The notes below the pieces were generated by a model, which was given only the letters and a program-made list of their open reading frames with translations, was not told the DNA's origin and ran no database searches. Shown piece after piece: positions 52,657-61,728 of a DNA stretch of 64,000 nt. Positions within the stretch are counted from its first letter, which is position 1. Each line of letters opens with the position of its first letter. The stretch is from assembly GCA_008125075.1 (NCBI GenBank), contig VLTH01000003.1:394618-458617 (forward strand), in the 5' to 3' direction. The translations under genes and the position numbers were made by a program. The DNA comes from Acetivibrio alkalicellulosi. GTDB lineage: Bacteria > Bacillota > Clostridia > Acetivibrionales > Acetivibrionaceae.

Positions 52657-53664
52657 ATGCAACAAACAATATCAATGATAGGTGCAGGAAGTTGGGGGAC
52701 GGCACTTGCAATACTTTTAGCCAGATCAGGTCATAGAGTAAAAATGTGGTCATGTTTTGAAGATGAAATAAATATGATTAATGATTTAAAAGAACATACG
52801 GCAAAATTACCTGGGATATCAATTCCACAAGGGATTTGGTGTACACAGGATATAGAAGAATGTATGAGTGATTCAAGTACTGTTGTAATGGTTGTTCCTT
52901 CCCATACAATAAGAAATAATGCAAAACTTATATCCCGTTATATAAAGGATAACACTATTATAGTAAGCTGTTCTAAAGGAATTGAAACACAGACGGGGTT
53001 AAGGTTGTCCCAGGTTATAAATCAGGAAATACCTAAAGCAAGGATTGTTGCTTTATCAGGGCCAAGTCATGCGGAAGAGGTGGCAAAAGCCATACCTACT
53101 ACTATTGTTTCAGCATCAGAAGATATCAAGGCAGCAGAATATGTTCAGGATTTATTTATGACACCTGAATTTAGGGTATATACTAATCCTGATATAATAG
53201 GTGTAGAAATAGGAGGAGCACTAAAAAATGTTATTGCATTGTGTGCTGGAATTTCTGATGGCCTGGGGTTTGGAGATAATACAAAGGCAGCCTTAATGAC
53301 CAGAGGTCTAACTGAGATATCAAGACTTGGTATTTCAATGGGGGCAAACCCTCAGACATTTGCAGGGCTTTCTGGAATAGGAGATCTTATAGTTACATGT
53401 ACTAGTATTCACAGTAGAAACAGAAGAGCTGGTATACTAATAGGTCAGGGTAAATCTCCTGATGCTGCAATGAATGAAGTAAAAATGGTTGTAGAGGGAG
53501 TAACTACAACAGAGGCGGCATATAAACTGGCTGTAAAGAAAAATGTTTTAATGCCAATTACATTTGAGGCATATGAGGTTTTGTTTAAAGGAAAGATTGC
53601 CAAAGATGCAGTTAGCGATTTAATGATGCGAAATAAAAAAGACGAGGTAGATGGATTTTTTTAA
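52657..53664 (+). CDS. gpsA: Glycerol-3-phosphate dehydrogenase [NAD(P)+]
   Basis: A 335-residue enzyme that reduces dihydroxyacetone phosphate to glycerol 3-phosphate. The Rossmann motif GAGSWGTALA is at 8-17. SGPSHAEEVAK, the catalytic Lys in IGGALKNVIALCAG, and GLSGIGDLIVTCTS / SRNRRAG follow. Gene order with plsY means substrate and user are encoded together. TTAGGAGGTG precedes the ATG. The following gap is repeat DNA. Confidence 0.97.
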   Translation: MQQTISMIGAGSWGTALAILLARSGHRVKMWSCFEDEINMINDLKEHTAKLPGISIPQGIWCTQDIEECMSDSSTVVMVVPSHTIRNNAKLISRYIKDNTIIVSCSKGIETQTGLRLSQVINQEIPKARIVALSGPSHAEEVAKAIPTTIVSASEDIKAAEYVQDLFMTPEFRVYTNPDIIGVEIGGALKNVIALCAGISDGLGFGDNTKAALMTRGLTEISRLGISMGANPQTFAGLSGIGDLIVTCTSIHSRNRRAGILIGQGKSPDAAMNEVKMVVEGVTTTEAAYKLAVKKNVLMPITFEAYEVLFKGKIAKDAVSDLMMRNKKDEVDGFF

Positions 53665-53670
53665 TAATTT

Positions 53671-53831
53671 GGTGTCAAATGGTTCGTGTGAAATAGAAGT
53701 AATATTTCAGCTAATGTTTAGCTAAATCTAAACATTGAGGCTTTAGGTGGAGTTTTAGAATAGGATAAATGCCTTATTTGATGCCAATAAGATCCTGTGA
53801 GAAGTAGAAGTAGTGTTTAAGTATATTAGGA
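53671..53831. repeat. Composite of repeat families 1 and 2 between gpsA and spoIVA
   Basis: A right half of family 1 (GGTGTCAAAT, TGTGAAATAGAAGTAATATT at 53671-53711) is followed by a family 2 copy (GTTTAGCTAAATCTAAACATT, CTTTAGGTGGAG at 53713-53752) and then another family 1 right half (CCTTATTTGATGCC, GAAGTAGAAGTAGTG at about 53771-53831). It looks like one repeat inserted in another. From 53832 to 54037 nothing certain is seen; ATATATT and CATAAAAT near 53892-53922 faintly resemble a sigma-E promoter. Confidence 0.6.
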
Positions 53832-54037
53832 GCACATAAAGTGTTATCCTATTTTTTTTGTCCTTTTTGTAATAATGAGGTGATATGTAAAATATATTTA
53901 TATTGGTACTGGTACATAAAATCTATAGTCTAGCTTTAGATGTTTGATGAGTAAATTTTAAAAATTGCTTTTAGATTAAAGTGGAAATCAGCTGGCTTTT
54001 TATAGGTTTTAACAAATAAGAGTAAGGAGGGTTTTCG

Positions 54038-55516
54038 TTGGAAAAGTATAATATATACCAGCAAATATCGGAAAGAACGCAGGGGGATATATATATTGGT
54101 GTTGTAGGTCCTGTTAGGACAGGAAAGTCCACATTTATTAAAAGATTTATGGACTTGTTGGTTATACCTAATATTGAAAATGAATATTCAAAGGAAAGAT
54201 CAAAAGATGAGCTTCCACAAAGTGCTTCAGGGCGGACTATAATGACAACAGAGCCAAAGTTTGTTCCAAACGAAGCAGTTGAGATTTCAGTTGATGAAAA
54301 TGTAAAGTTTAAAGTAAGATTGGTTGATTGTGTAGGTTATATGGTTAAAGGTGCATTAGGGCATATGGAAAATGATTCTCCAAGGATGGTTTCAACACCC
54401 TGGTTTGAACACCAGATACCCTTCGTAGAAGCTGCTGAAATTGGCACTAAAAAAGTAATAAACGATCACTCAACTATTGGCCTTGTCATAACAACAGATG
54501 GAAGTATAACTGATATTGATAGGGAAGACTATGTTGAGGCGGAGGAAAGGGTAATAAATGAACTTAAGGAGATAAACAAGCCCTTTGTTGTTCTTCTAAA
54601 TTCAATTAATCCGCTAGATAATGAAACAGAAAAATTAAGACAGGAATTAGAGCAAAAATATGGTATTCCGGTTGCAGGAGTTAACTGTGCTCAGCTTAGA
54701 ATTGAAGATTTAAACAATATAATGGAAAAAGTATTGCTTGAGTTTCCAATAAGAGAAATTGGGGTTAATATTCCAAAATGGATGGAATCCTTAGAAGATG
54801 ACTATTGGCTAAAGTGTGATATGATAAGTGCCATTAGAGATGTATTCACAGGTATTTGCAAAATACGTGAAATAAAAGGAATCATGAGTAAATTTGAAGA
54901 ATATGAATTTATAAAAAAGGCGTATATTGATAATATAGATTTAGGGATTGGGAATGCGCTAGTTGAGGTTAATGTTCAGGATGGACTGTTTTATCGTGTG
55001 CTAAGTGAATTGACTGATATTGAAATTAGCGGGGATCACAAACTTATCAGTCTAATGAGAGAATTGGCTGTAGTCAAAAAGGAATATGACAAAATCCGAT
55101 TTGCACTTCATGAAGTAAAACTTAAAGGTTATGGCATAGTTACACCTCAAATTAATGAATTATCTTTAGAAGAACCTGAAATTATAAAGCAAGGCAGCAG
55201 GTTTGGAGTTAAGTTAAGGGCAAGTGCTCCATCCATTCATATGATAAGAGCAGATATTGAAACAGAAATAGCTCCTTTAGTAGGAACAGAAAAGCAGTCT
55301 GAAGAACTGGTTAACTATCTACTTAAAGAGTTTGAAGGTGAACCAGAAAAACTATGGCAGTCAAATATATTTGGTAAATCATTGCATGAACTTGTAAGTG
55401 AAGGTCTACAGAATAAGCTAGGAAGAATGCCTGAAGATGCACAACTGAAACTTCAGGAAACTCTTCAAAAGATAATTAATGAAGGAAGTGGAGGGCTTAT
55501 CTGTATTATTCTTTAG
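54038..55516 (+). CDS. spoIVA: Stage IV sporulation protein A (coat basement ATPase)
   Basis: Coat morphogenetic ATPase of 492 residues, the usual length, that polymerises on the forespore surface and is recruited there by SpoVM. Walker A is GPVRTGKST (24-32) and VDCVGYMVKGALGH is the switch region. The C-terminal part ends in GGLICIIL, close to the SpoVM-contact end of known SpoIVA. TTG start with AAGGAGGG upstream. It follows gpsA as in Bacillus. Transcription should occur in the mother cell. Confidence 0.97.
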   Translation: MEKYNIYQQISERTQGDIYIGVVGPVRTGKSTFIKRFMDLLVIPNIENEYSKERSKDELPQSASGRTIMTTEPKFVPNEAVEISVDENVKFKVRLVDCVGYMVKGALGHMENDSPRMVSTPWFEHQIPFVEAAEIGTKKVINDHSTIGLVITTDGSITDIDREDYVEAEERVINELKEINKPFVVLLNSINPLDNETEKLRQELEQKYGIPVAGVNCAQLRIEDLNNIMEKVLLEFPIREIGVNIPKWMESLEDDYWLKCDMISAIRDVFTGICKIREIKGIMSKFEEYEFIKKAYIDNIDLGIGNALVEVNVQDGLFYRVLSELTDIEISGDHKLISLMRELAVVKKEYDKIRFALHEVKLKGYGIVTPQINELSLEEPEIIKQGSRFGVKLRASAPSIHMIRADIETEIAPLVGTEKQSEELVNYLLKEFEGEPEKLWQSNIFGKSLHELVSEGLQNKLGRMPEDAQLKLQETLQKIINEGSGGLICIIL

Positions 55517-55561
55517 GTGTAGCCTAAATGTGACTTTCGCTACAAATAGAAAAAATATAAC

Positions 55562-55606
55562 AGGCATTGACATATTGCATTATCTAGAATATGTCAGTGC
55601 CTTTTT
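55562..55606 (+). terminator. Strong terminator after spoIVA
   Basis: AGGCATTGACATATT / AATATGTCAGTGCCT, a 15-bp perfect stem, followed by TTTTT. Confidence 0.9.
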
Positions 55607-55869
55607 CAAATTATAAGAACTTATAAAAAAAAGATTATTACTATACTACAAAGAAAAATCACCCTTTGTAATATAAAGAAGTGTCCTTAGAATGCAATGC
55701 ATTGGTGGAAGGGAACCGTCGGGGTTCTCCATTTAAATTTTCATTAAAAAATAAAAATATTAAATAGATGTGTTGCTTTTTTAAATATAAGTATATAATA
55801 TTATTTATTGAACATGTAAATAATCTAAGAAAAAATAAATGGAAGAAAAGAGAAGGAGGCAGTAAAGTG
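55607..55869. other. Gap before the sugar-type binding lipoprotein
   Basis: AT-rich gap with no gene. A GC-rich hairpin GGGAACC / GGGTTCTCC (about 55718-55735) stands out, flanked by TGGTGGA and TCCATTT. A minus-strand frame of 136 residues crosses here but has no ribosome site and overlaps the real gene. The promoter of the lipoprotein cannot be placed. Confidence 0.4.
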
Positions 55870-57243
55870 ATGTTCAAGAAGGCAGTTTGTATAATGATAA
55901 GTATAATTTTAATTTTAAGTTTTACAGCATGTGATAGTGATGGGCTGGACATAACTGATGATGGAGAAGTAATCGAAGTGAAACAAGATGTAACGCTAAG
56001 TGTTTGGATAATGGCTAATAGTGAGGATTCTCGGAAGGATTTTATGGATGTTATTAGGCCTTTTACCAATGCTAATCCTCATATAAAGATTGAGCCAACG
56101 GTTTTAAATTTAAATAGAGCATTTACAAAGATAACTGAGGCAGGTAAAAGTGGTGAACTTCCTGATGTTATTCAGTTAGATACTGATTGGGTAGCAGCAA
56201 TTTCTTCATTGGACATGTTAGCTGATGTTAAAGAGGAAATTGATACAGACATTTTCTTAGACAATGTTTTAAATGCAAATAGAGACACATTAGTTGCTGT
56301 ACCCTGGTTTGTAGAAACAAGAGCACTTTTTTACAGAAAAGATGCTTGTGAAAAAGCAGAGGTAGATCCTCAAAAGGATTTTTCAACATGGAATACCTTT
56401 AAAGAAGCGTTAAAAAAACTTAACAATATAGAAATTGATAACGAGGAACTGCCAGCACTAGGTGTGCCTGGACCAAATGACTGGAATGTGGTTAATAATT
56501 TTTCATGGTGGATTTATAGTGCAGGAGGCAATTTTTTAAACATTGATTCTTCTCGCTCTGCTTTTAATAGTGAGGCATCTCTTGAAGGAATAAAATTTTA
56601 TACTGAGCTTGCAGTTGAAGGACTTATAGATAAAGCTTCACTTGGTAAAAATTCTGCAGAGATAGAAACAACTTTTATTAATGGTGGTTATGCTACTGCA
56701 TTTTTAGACTCCTCAGTAATAAATAAGCTTGAAAAAAGGATAGATGAAGAAAATGAGGATGAAGAAAATGAAGATGAAGAGAATGATGAGGAATCAATTT
56801 TGACAGATAACATAGGAGTTGCAATGGTGCCAGCAGGTCCAAAAGGTAGAGCTGCTTTTTTAGGTGGAAGTTCTCTGGCTGTGTCAAAGCTATCAGAAAA
56901 TAAAGAAACTGCTATTGAACTAATAAATTTTCTAGTGAGTAAGGAGGCGCAAATAGCCTATGCTAATACCACAGGGAAGATGCCTGTGTCTAAAGAGGCT
57001 TATGAGGATGCTTTTTTTAATGACCACCCTTTGCGCTCAGTTTTTAAAAGACAGATAGAATATGCAAAACCATATCCTTCGGTAATTTTATGGGGACCTA
57101 TTGAGGCATGTTTGAAACAGGGTTTTGAAAGAATATGGGAAAATGTTTTAGATGAAGAAGAAAATGCATATAGCTTTAACAGAACAAAATCAATAGTTGA
57201 AGAAACACATGACTTGATTAATGTAGTTCTTGAAGCCGAATGA
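55870..57243 (+). CDS. Family 1 extracellular solute-binding lipoprotein
   Basis: A 457-residue MalE-type binding protein with a signal peptide ending in the lipobox FTAC. Blocks such as LPDVIQLDTDWVAAI, WFVETRALFYRKD, FSWWIYSAGGNF and AFLGGSSLAVSK fit sugar ABC binding proteins. An acidic insert of EENED repeats (near residues 290-310) is unusual in the family. No permease or ATPase gene is adjacent, so its transporter is elsewhere or it has another role. AGGAGG precedes GTG 55867 and ATG 55870; either could be the start. Confidence 0.88.
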   Translation: MFKKAVCIMISIILILSFTACDSDGLDITDDGEVIEVKQDVTLSVWIMANSEDSRKDFMDVIRPFTNANPHIKIEPTVLNLNRAFTKITEAGKSGELPDVIQLDTDWVAAISSLDMLADVKEEIDTDIFLDNVLNANRDTLVAVPWFVETRALFYRKDACEKAEVDPQKDFSTWNTFKEALKKLNNIEIDNEELPALGVPGPNDWNVVNNFSWWIYSAGGNFLNIDSSRSAFNSEASLEGIKFYTELAVEGLIDKASLGKNSAEIETTFINGGYATAFLDSSVINKLEKRIDEENEDEENEDEENDEESILTDNIGVAMVPAGPKGRAAFLGGSSLAVSKLSENKETAIELINFLVSKEAQIAYANTTGKMPVSKEAYEDAFFNDHPLRSVFKRQIEYAKPYPSVILWGPIEACLKQGFERIWENVLDEEENAYSFNRTKSIVEETHDLINVVLEAE

Positions 57244-57333
57244 TTTATAAGAAAAGAGGGAAATAGTTTGAAAAATACTTGATATGAGATTAAAATAATA
57301 TGGAAAGGGAAAGTACTAAGGAGGATAAGAAGC

Positions 57334-57630
57334 TTGAATTTTGAATTAAGTATATCATATTCAATTGCTGTTTTTATAGTAGCTCTATTATCAGCTTCTG
57401 TGCTAAATTTAATAAAACAACATTATATTTTTCAGATAATAGGAGTAACATTTTTATTTGTTTTCGCTATAATGAGAACAACTTTTATGGTTAAAAGCAA
57501 TGAAAATATTCTTTTTAGTCAAGTTTACTTTTCTATTTTACCTGCACTTGCTGGAATAAGTGCATGTTTTGTTGGAATGTCATTAGGTTTTTGGGTATTT
57601 CCTATGATTAGAAAGAAGTTTAAAGAATAA
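57334..57630 (+). CDS. Small membrane protein of unknown function
   Basis: A 98-residue protein with three hydrophobic segments (about 8-24, 30-48 and 66-90) and a basic tail. I do not recognise the family. TTG start, with AAGGAGGA eight bases upstream. It lies 90 bases after the binding lipoprotein and converges on the next small gene with an 8-base gap. Confidence 0.6.
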   Translation: MNFELSISYSIAVFIVALLSASVLNLIKQHYIFQIIGVTFLFVFAIMRTTFMVKSNENILFSQVYFSILPALAGISACFVGMSLGFWVFPMIRKKFKE

Positions 57631-57638
57631 AATTGAGG

Positions 57639-57851
57639 CTATTGGAGCATATACATGAAACTTGTTATGTTTTCATGAAGTACATCTAGATCTAAGCGAC
57701 CTTTTTGTGCATCATTGTATAAATCTAAATAAGCCTCAAGAGCCCTTTTGATATGAAGTTTTTTGTCAATAGGCCAGTCTTGACTTTGTTGATAGGCTTT
57801 TATATCATCTATATATGTTTTAATGATTTCTAGTTTTTTTTCGTTGGTCAT
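57639..57851 (-). CDS. Small helical protein of unknown function
   Basis: A 70-residue, soluble, probably all-helical protein (MTNEKKLEIIKTYIDDIKAY at the start, then KLHIKRALEAYLDLYNDAQK). It has no Cys or known motif. AAGGAG is well placed before the ATG. Its compact length and good ribosome site suggest a real gene, but the function is unknown. Confidence 0.6.
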   Translation of the reverse strand: MTNEKKLEIIKTYIDDIKAYQQSQDWPIDKKLHIKRALEAYLDLYNDAQKGRLDLDVLHENITSFMYMLQ

Positions 57852-58185
57852 GTATATTTCTCCTTATATGTTTTAATTATTATTTGGCTATAGTAATAAG
57901 ATTATATTTTTTTATTTTATTTATACAAAGTAAAAATAACCATTTATATTGACGCTCATGAGCAAAAAGCTGCATTGATAATAGCTTTTAAATAAATGTG
58001 AATTTATGCTATAATTATTTTGGTGAATGTAAAAAATGTATAGATTACTGGCTCTGAGGCGCAATTAGTCAGGACTTGGGAGTTAGTATTTTATGCTCAT
58101 CAAAGCTAGATGTAAAGAAAAAAGGTTTTTTTAAAAACTCTTAGAAAGTATTTAAAAGGGATAGTATAAAGAAGAGGTATTATTT
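57852..58185 (+). promoter_or_regulatory. Promoter and 170-base leader of mutS2
   Basis: An extended -10 box TGCTATAAT (TATAAT at 58010-58015) has TTTAAA 17 bases upstream as a poor -35. About 170 bases of leader follow, including GGCTCTGAGGCGCAATTAG near 58050, which I cannot assign to a known RNA class. 57852-57990 is AT-rich; the palindrome GCTCATGAGC lies near 57953. Confidence 0.5.
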
Positions 58186-60564
58186 ATGAATGAAAAAACA
58201 TTTAAAATATTAGAATTTGATAAAATAATAAAAAAGCTTGTAAGCTTGACTTCATCATGTCTAGGAGCAGAATTAGCTGAAAATTTGTTGCCATATAACG
58301 ATGAAAGAAAAGTTTTTGAGCAATTAAAAGAAACTTCTGATGGAGTAAGTTTTATTGCAAGAAGAGGAAGCCCTCCTTTAGGAGGTATTTATGATATAAA
58401 AGACAGCATAAAAAGAGCTCAAATTGGATCGGTTTTAAATCCCGGAGAATTGTTAAAGATATCCGCAGTGCTAAGAACGGTCAGAAACTTAAAAAACTAT
58501 GCATCAAATGACAAAATTGATACAGAGAATGACAATGTTGTAAATGAGCTTATTAGGCTTTTAGAAGCTAATAAAAGGCTAGAAGACAGAATAAATATGT
58601 CAATTGTCAGTGAAGAGGAAATAGCGGACAGTGCAAGTCCAGCACTAAATACTATTAGAAGACAGATAAGAAATGCTCAGGAATCTATAAAGAATAAGCT
58701 AAATGACATTATAAGATCTTCTAAGTATCAAAAATATATGCAGGAATCACTAGTTACTATGAGGGGAGACAGATATGTTGTTCCTGTAAAACAGGAGTAC
58801 AGAAGTGAGTTTCCTGGACTTATACACGACTCCTCTGCAAGTGGAGCTACAATTTTTATTGAGCCAATGGCTGTTGTTGAAGCAAATAACAGTATTAGAG
58901 AATTAAAAATAAAGGAAATGGCTGAAATTGAAAGAATATTGAGGGAAATAACAGAAGATGTAGCAGGAATGTACAATGAATTAAATTCAAACATTTCTCT
59001 TTTGGGCAGAATAGATTTTATATTTGCTAAAGCAAAAATGAGTTTTGACAATAACTGCATATGCCCTAAAATTAATAATGAGCATAAAATTGAAATTAAA
59101 AAGGGTAGGCATCCGTTACTTGAGACAAAGTCAGTAGTACCTATTGACTTTTGGATAGGACAAGAATTTGATACACTAGTCGTTACGGGGCCAAATACAG
59201 GGGGGAAAACTGTTACACTAAAAACTGTAGGTTTGTTTACTCTTATGGTTCAATCAGGGCTTCACATTCCTGCAAATGAGGGAACGCAAATGGGCATATT
59301 TAATAAAGTATATGCAGATATTGGAGATGAACAAAGCATTGAGCAAAGCCTTAGTACCTTTTCATCTCATATGAAAAATATTGTAAATATTTTGGACAAT
59401 ATTGATGAAAACTCACTTGTTTTATTTGATGAATTAGGTGCTGGAACAGACCCGACTGAGGGAGCTGCTTTGGCTATGTCTATACTAGAGAATATACGGC
59501 AAAGAGGATGTATTACAGTTGCTACGACACATTATAGCCAGTTAAAGGTTTATGCTTTAACTACAAGTTATGTTGAAAACGCTTGTTGTGAATTTAATGT
59601 TGAGACATTACAACCAACATATAGATTATTAATTGGGGTACCTGGAAAGAGTAATGCATTTGCTATATCTAAAAGGCTTGGTTTAAAAGAGGATATTATC
59701 GAGAGAGCAAAAGAGTTTTTGACAAAAGAAGATATAAAATTTGAAGATATGCTTTTGTCAATTGAAAAAAACCTAAGCCAAACAGAAAGTGAAAAAGTCA
59801 GAGCTGAAAACTACAGGATAGAAGCAGAAAAGCTTAAGGAAGAAATTGAATTACAAAAAATAAAGCTTAATGAAAGTAGAGATAAATTACTAAAAGAAGC
59901 AAGGGAAGAATCAAGGAAGATTCTTCTTCAAGCAAAGAGAGAAGCAGAAAATATAATCTTAGAAATGAAGAGACTTGAAAAAGACAGCCAAAATGCATCA
60001 AGACAAAAGGAAGCCGAACAAATGAGATTAAAGATTAAAAGTCAAGTTGATGAAATTGAAGAAAGTCTCTCTAAGGATTTGATTATTAGGGATAGATCAA
60101 TCAAACCACCAAAAAATCTTAAACCAGGTGATACAGTTATGATTGTCAACCTAAACCGTAAAGGAACAGTAGTTTCATTTTCTGATAAGGAAGGGGAAGC
60201 TATAGTACAGGCAGGAATAATGAAGATAAATGTACACATATCTAATTTAAAGATAGTAGATGAACAAAAAAACGAAATTAAAAGATCAGGTATTGGACAA
60301 ATTGGAGCTTCAAAAGCAAGGAATATATCAACAGAAATTGATTTGAGAGGACACAACTTAGATGAAGCTGTAGATAAAATAGACAAATACTTAGATGATG
60401 CATTTATTGCAGGGTTGCCAGAAGTTTCAATTATACACGGCAAAGGAACAGGAGCGTTACGAAGTGGTATTCACAAGTATTTAAAATCAAACCCTCGTGT
60501 AAAATCCTTTAGGCTTGGACAGTATGGAGAAGGAGAATCAGGAGTTACAATTGTTGAATTTTAA
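58186..60564 (+). CDS. mutS2: MutS2 family ATPase with Smr nuclease domain
   Basis: A 792-residue MutS homologue without the mismatch-binding domain. The ATPase has Walker A GPNTGGKTVTLK, the ERxLSTFSSHM block and Walker B LVLFDELGAGTDPTEGAAL. A long coiled coil (about 515-640) and a KOW-like segment (PGDTVMIVNLNRKGTVV) precede the C-terminal Smr domain (DLRGHNLDEAVDKID, HGKGTGALR, GESGVTIVEF). It suppresses recombination and rescues collided ribosomes in Bacillus. Start ATG is preceded by AAGAAGAGG. Confidence 0.97.
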   Translation: MNEKTFKILEFDKIIKKLVSLTSSCLGAELAENLLPYNDERKVFEQLKETSDGVSFIARRGSPPLGGIYDIKDSIKRAQIGSVLNPGELLKISAVLRTVRNLKNYASNDKIDTENDNVVNELIRLLEANKRLEDRINMSIVSEEEIADSASPALNTIRRQIRNAQESIKNKLNDIIRSSKYQKYMQESLVTMRGDRYVVPVKQEYRSEFPGLIHDSSASGATIFIEPMAVVEANNSIRELKIKEMAEIERILREITEDVAGMYNELNSNISLLGRIDFIFAKAKMSFDNNCICPKINNEHKIEIKKGRHPLLETKSVVPIDFWIGQEFDTLVVTGPNTGGKTVTLKTVGLFTLMVQSGLHIPANEGTQMGIFNKVYADIGDEQSIEQSLSTFSSHMKNIVNILDNIDENSLVLFDELGAGTDPTEGAALAMSILENIRQRGCITVATTHYSQLKVYALTTSYVENACCEFNVETLQPTYRLLIGVPGKSNAFAISKRLGLKEDIIERAKEFLTKEDIKFEDMLLSIEKNLSQTESEKVRAENYRIEAEKLKEEIELQKIKLNESRDKLLKEAREESRKILLQAKREAENIILEMKRLEKDSQNASRQKEAEQMRLKIKSQVDEIEESLSKDLIIRDRSIKPPKNLKPGDTVMIVNLNRKGTVVSFSDKEGEAIVQAGIMKINVHISNLKIVDEQKNEIKRSGIGQIGASKARNISTEIDLRGHNLDEAVDKIDKYLDDAFIAGLPEVSIIHGKGTGALRSGIHKYLKSNPRVKSFRLGQYGEGESGVTIVEF

Positions 60565-60582
60565 TAAATAAACAGAGGTAAT

Positions 60583-61671
60583 ATGATGAACATAAATAAG
60601 CATACAAAACTTACCATTATAGCAATTATGATTTTGATAGGAATAGCTGTAGGATTGTTTTTATTTTTCAGGCTTTCAATCTATTTTGCACCCTTTATTT
60701 TAGCTTTTGCTATGGCAACTTCAATAGAACCAATAATAAGGTTTTTAATGAAACGGGCTAAACTGACCAGAAAAGTTTCTGCAATAATAACTATTCTTTC
60801 GGTTGTAACAGTTGTTATTGCAATTCTAGTTTTGCTTACGGTAAGACTATACAGGGAAGCAGCAAGTCTATCGCAAATGGTTCCTAAAAACGCCAATGAA
60901 ATATATGAAAATGTAAGTATTTTTATGGGAAGGTTTTCGGATTTTTACGCTACTCTTCCAAGAGAAGTGACTATGAACATTGATAATATGTTTACAAGTT
61001 TTTCTCAAACACTCTCAGAATTATTAAATTCAATAATTAGAGGAATTTTAAATTTTGCCGCTTTTATTCCCCAGGCATTTATTTTTCTATTTGCAGCTGT
61101 TTTGTCAACATATTTTATTTCAACTGACAGAAACAGAATGTTTAATTATGTAAATCAAAACTTGCCTGAAAAATGGATGGGAAAACTATTGAGTATAAAA
61201 AATGATATATTTATGACTTTGTTTGGATATATTAGAGCACAACTTATTCTAACAGGGGTTACTTTCATTCAGCTTACTATAGGTTTTGCAATAATTGGCA
61301 TAAGGCACTTTATATTATTATCTTCTATTATTGGCATACTTGATATACTTCCTATTGTTGGGCCGGGTAGTGTAATGATTCCCTGGGCAATATATGAATT
61401 TCTTTCAGGAAATCTTAAGAGGGCTGTGTTTATTTTAATTTTGTACAGTGTAATTTTATCAGTACGTCAAATGATTCAGCCAAAAGTTTTATCAGATCAA
61501 ATGGGTTTACATCCCTTGTTAACTCTTATGTCTTTATATGTTGGGTTGCAGGTATTTGGTTATTTAGGAGTAATAATTGGACCAATAGCAGTTCTGTTAT
61601 TTAAAAATATATCCTCCACAATATTAAAGAAAAGAAGTATAAAAGAGTTTATATCAGACTATAAGAGCTAG
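60583..61671 (+). CDS. AI-2E family membrane protein, probably YtvI-like
   Basis: A 362-residue membrane protein of the AI-2E/PerM family with about eight helices. PFILAFAMATSIEPIIRFLMK, FGYIRAQLILTGVTFIQL and GPGSVMIPWAIYEFLSG are typical. The length and N-terminal pattern fit the sporulation protein YtvI of Firmicutes, though the general family is broad. CAGAGGTAAT precedes the ATG pair, 18 bases after mutS2. The assignment to sporulation is inference. Confidence 0.8.
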   Translation: MMNINKHTKLTIIAIMILIGIAVGLFLFFRLSIYFAPFILAFAMATSIEPIIRFLMKRAKLTRKVSAIITILSVVTVVIAILVLLTVRLYREAASLSQMVPKNANEIYENVSIFMGRFSDFYATLPREVTMNIDNMFTSFSQTLSELLNSIIRGILNFAAFIPQAFIFLFAAVLSTYFISTDRNRMFNYVNQNLPEKWMGKLLSIKNDIFMTLFGYIRAQLILTGVTFIQLTIGFAIIGIRHFILLSSIIGILDILPIVGPGSVMIPWAIYEFLSGNLKRAVFILILYSVILSVRQMIQPKVLSDQMGLHPLLTLMSLYVGLQVFGYLGVIIGPIAVLLFKNISSTILKKRSIKEFISDYKS

Positions 61672-61728
61672 AAACACATGTATAGGAATATTGATAAAAA
61701 GCACATAGCAAAAAAGGAGAATAGAAGG

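Noticed and set aside
55659..56069. A 136-residue minus-strand protein before the binding lipoprotein
   Set aside because: It overlaps the start of a well supported lipoprotein gene and has no ribosome site or family features.
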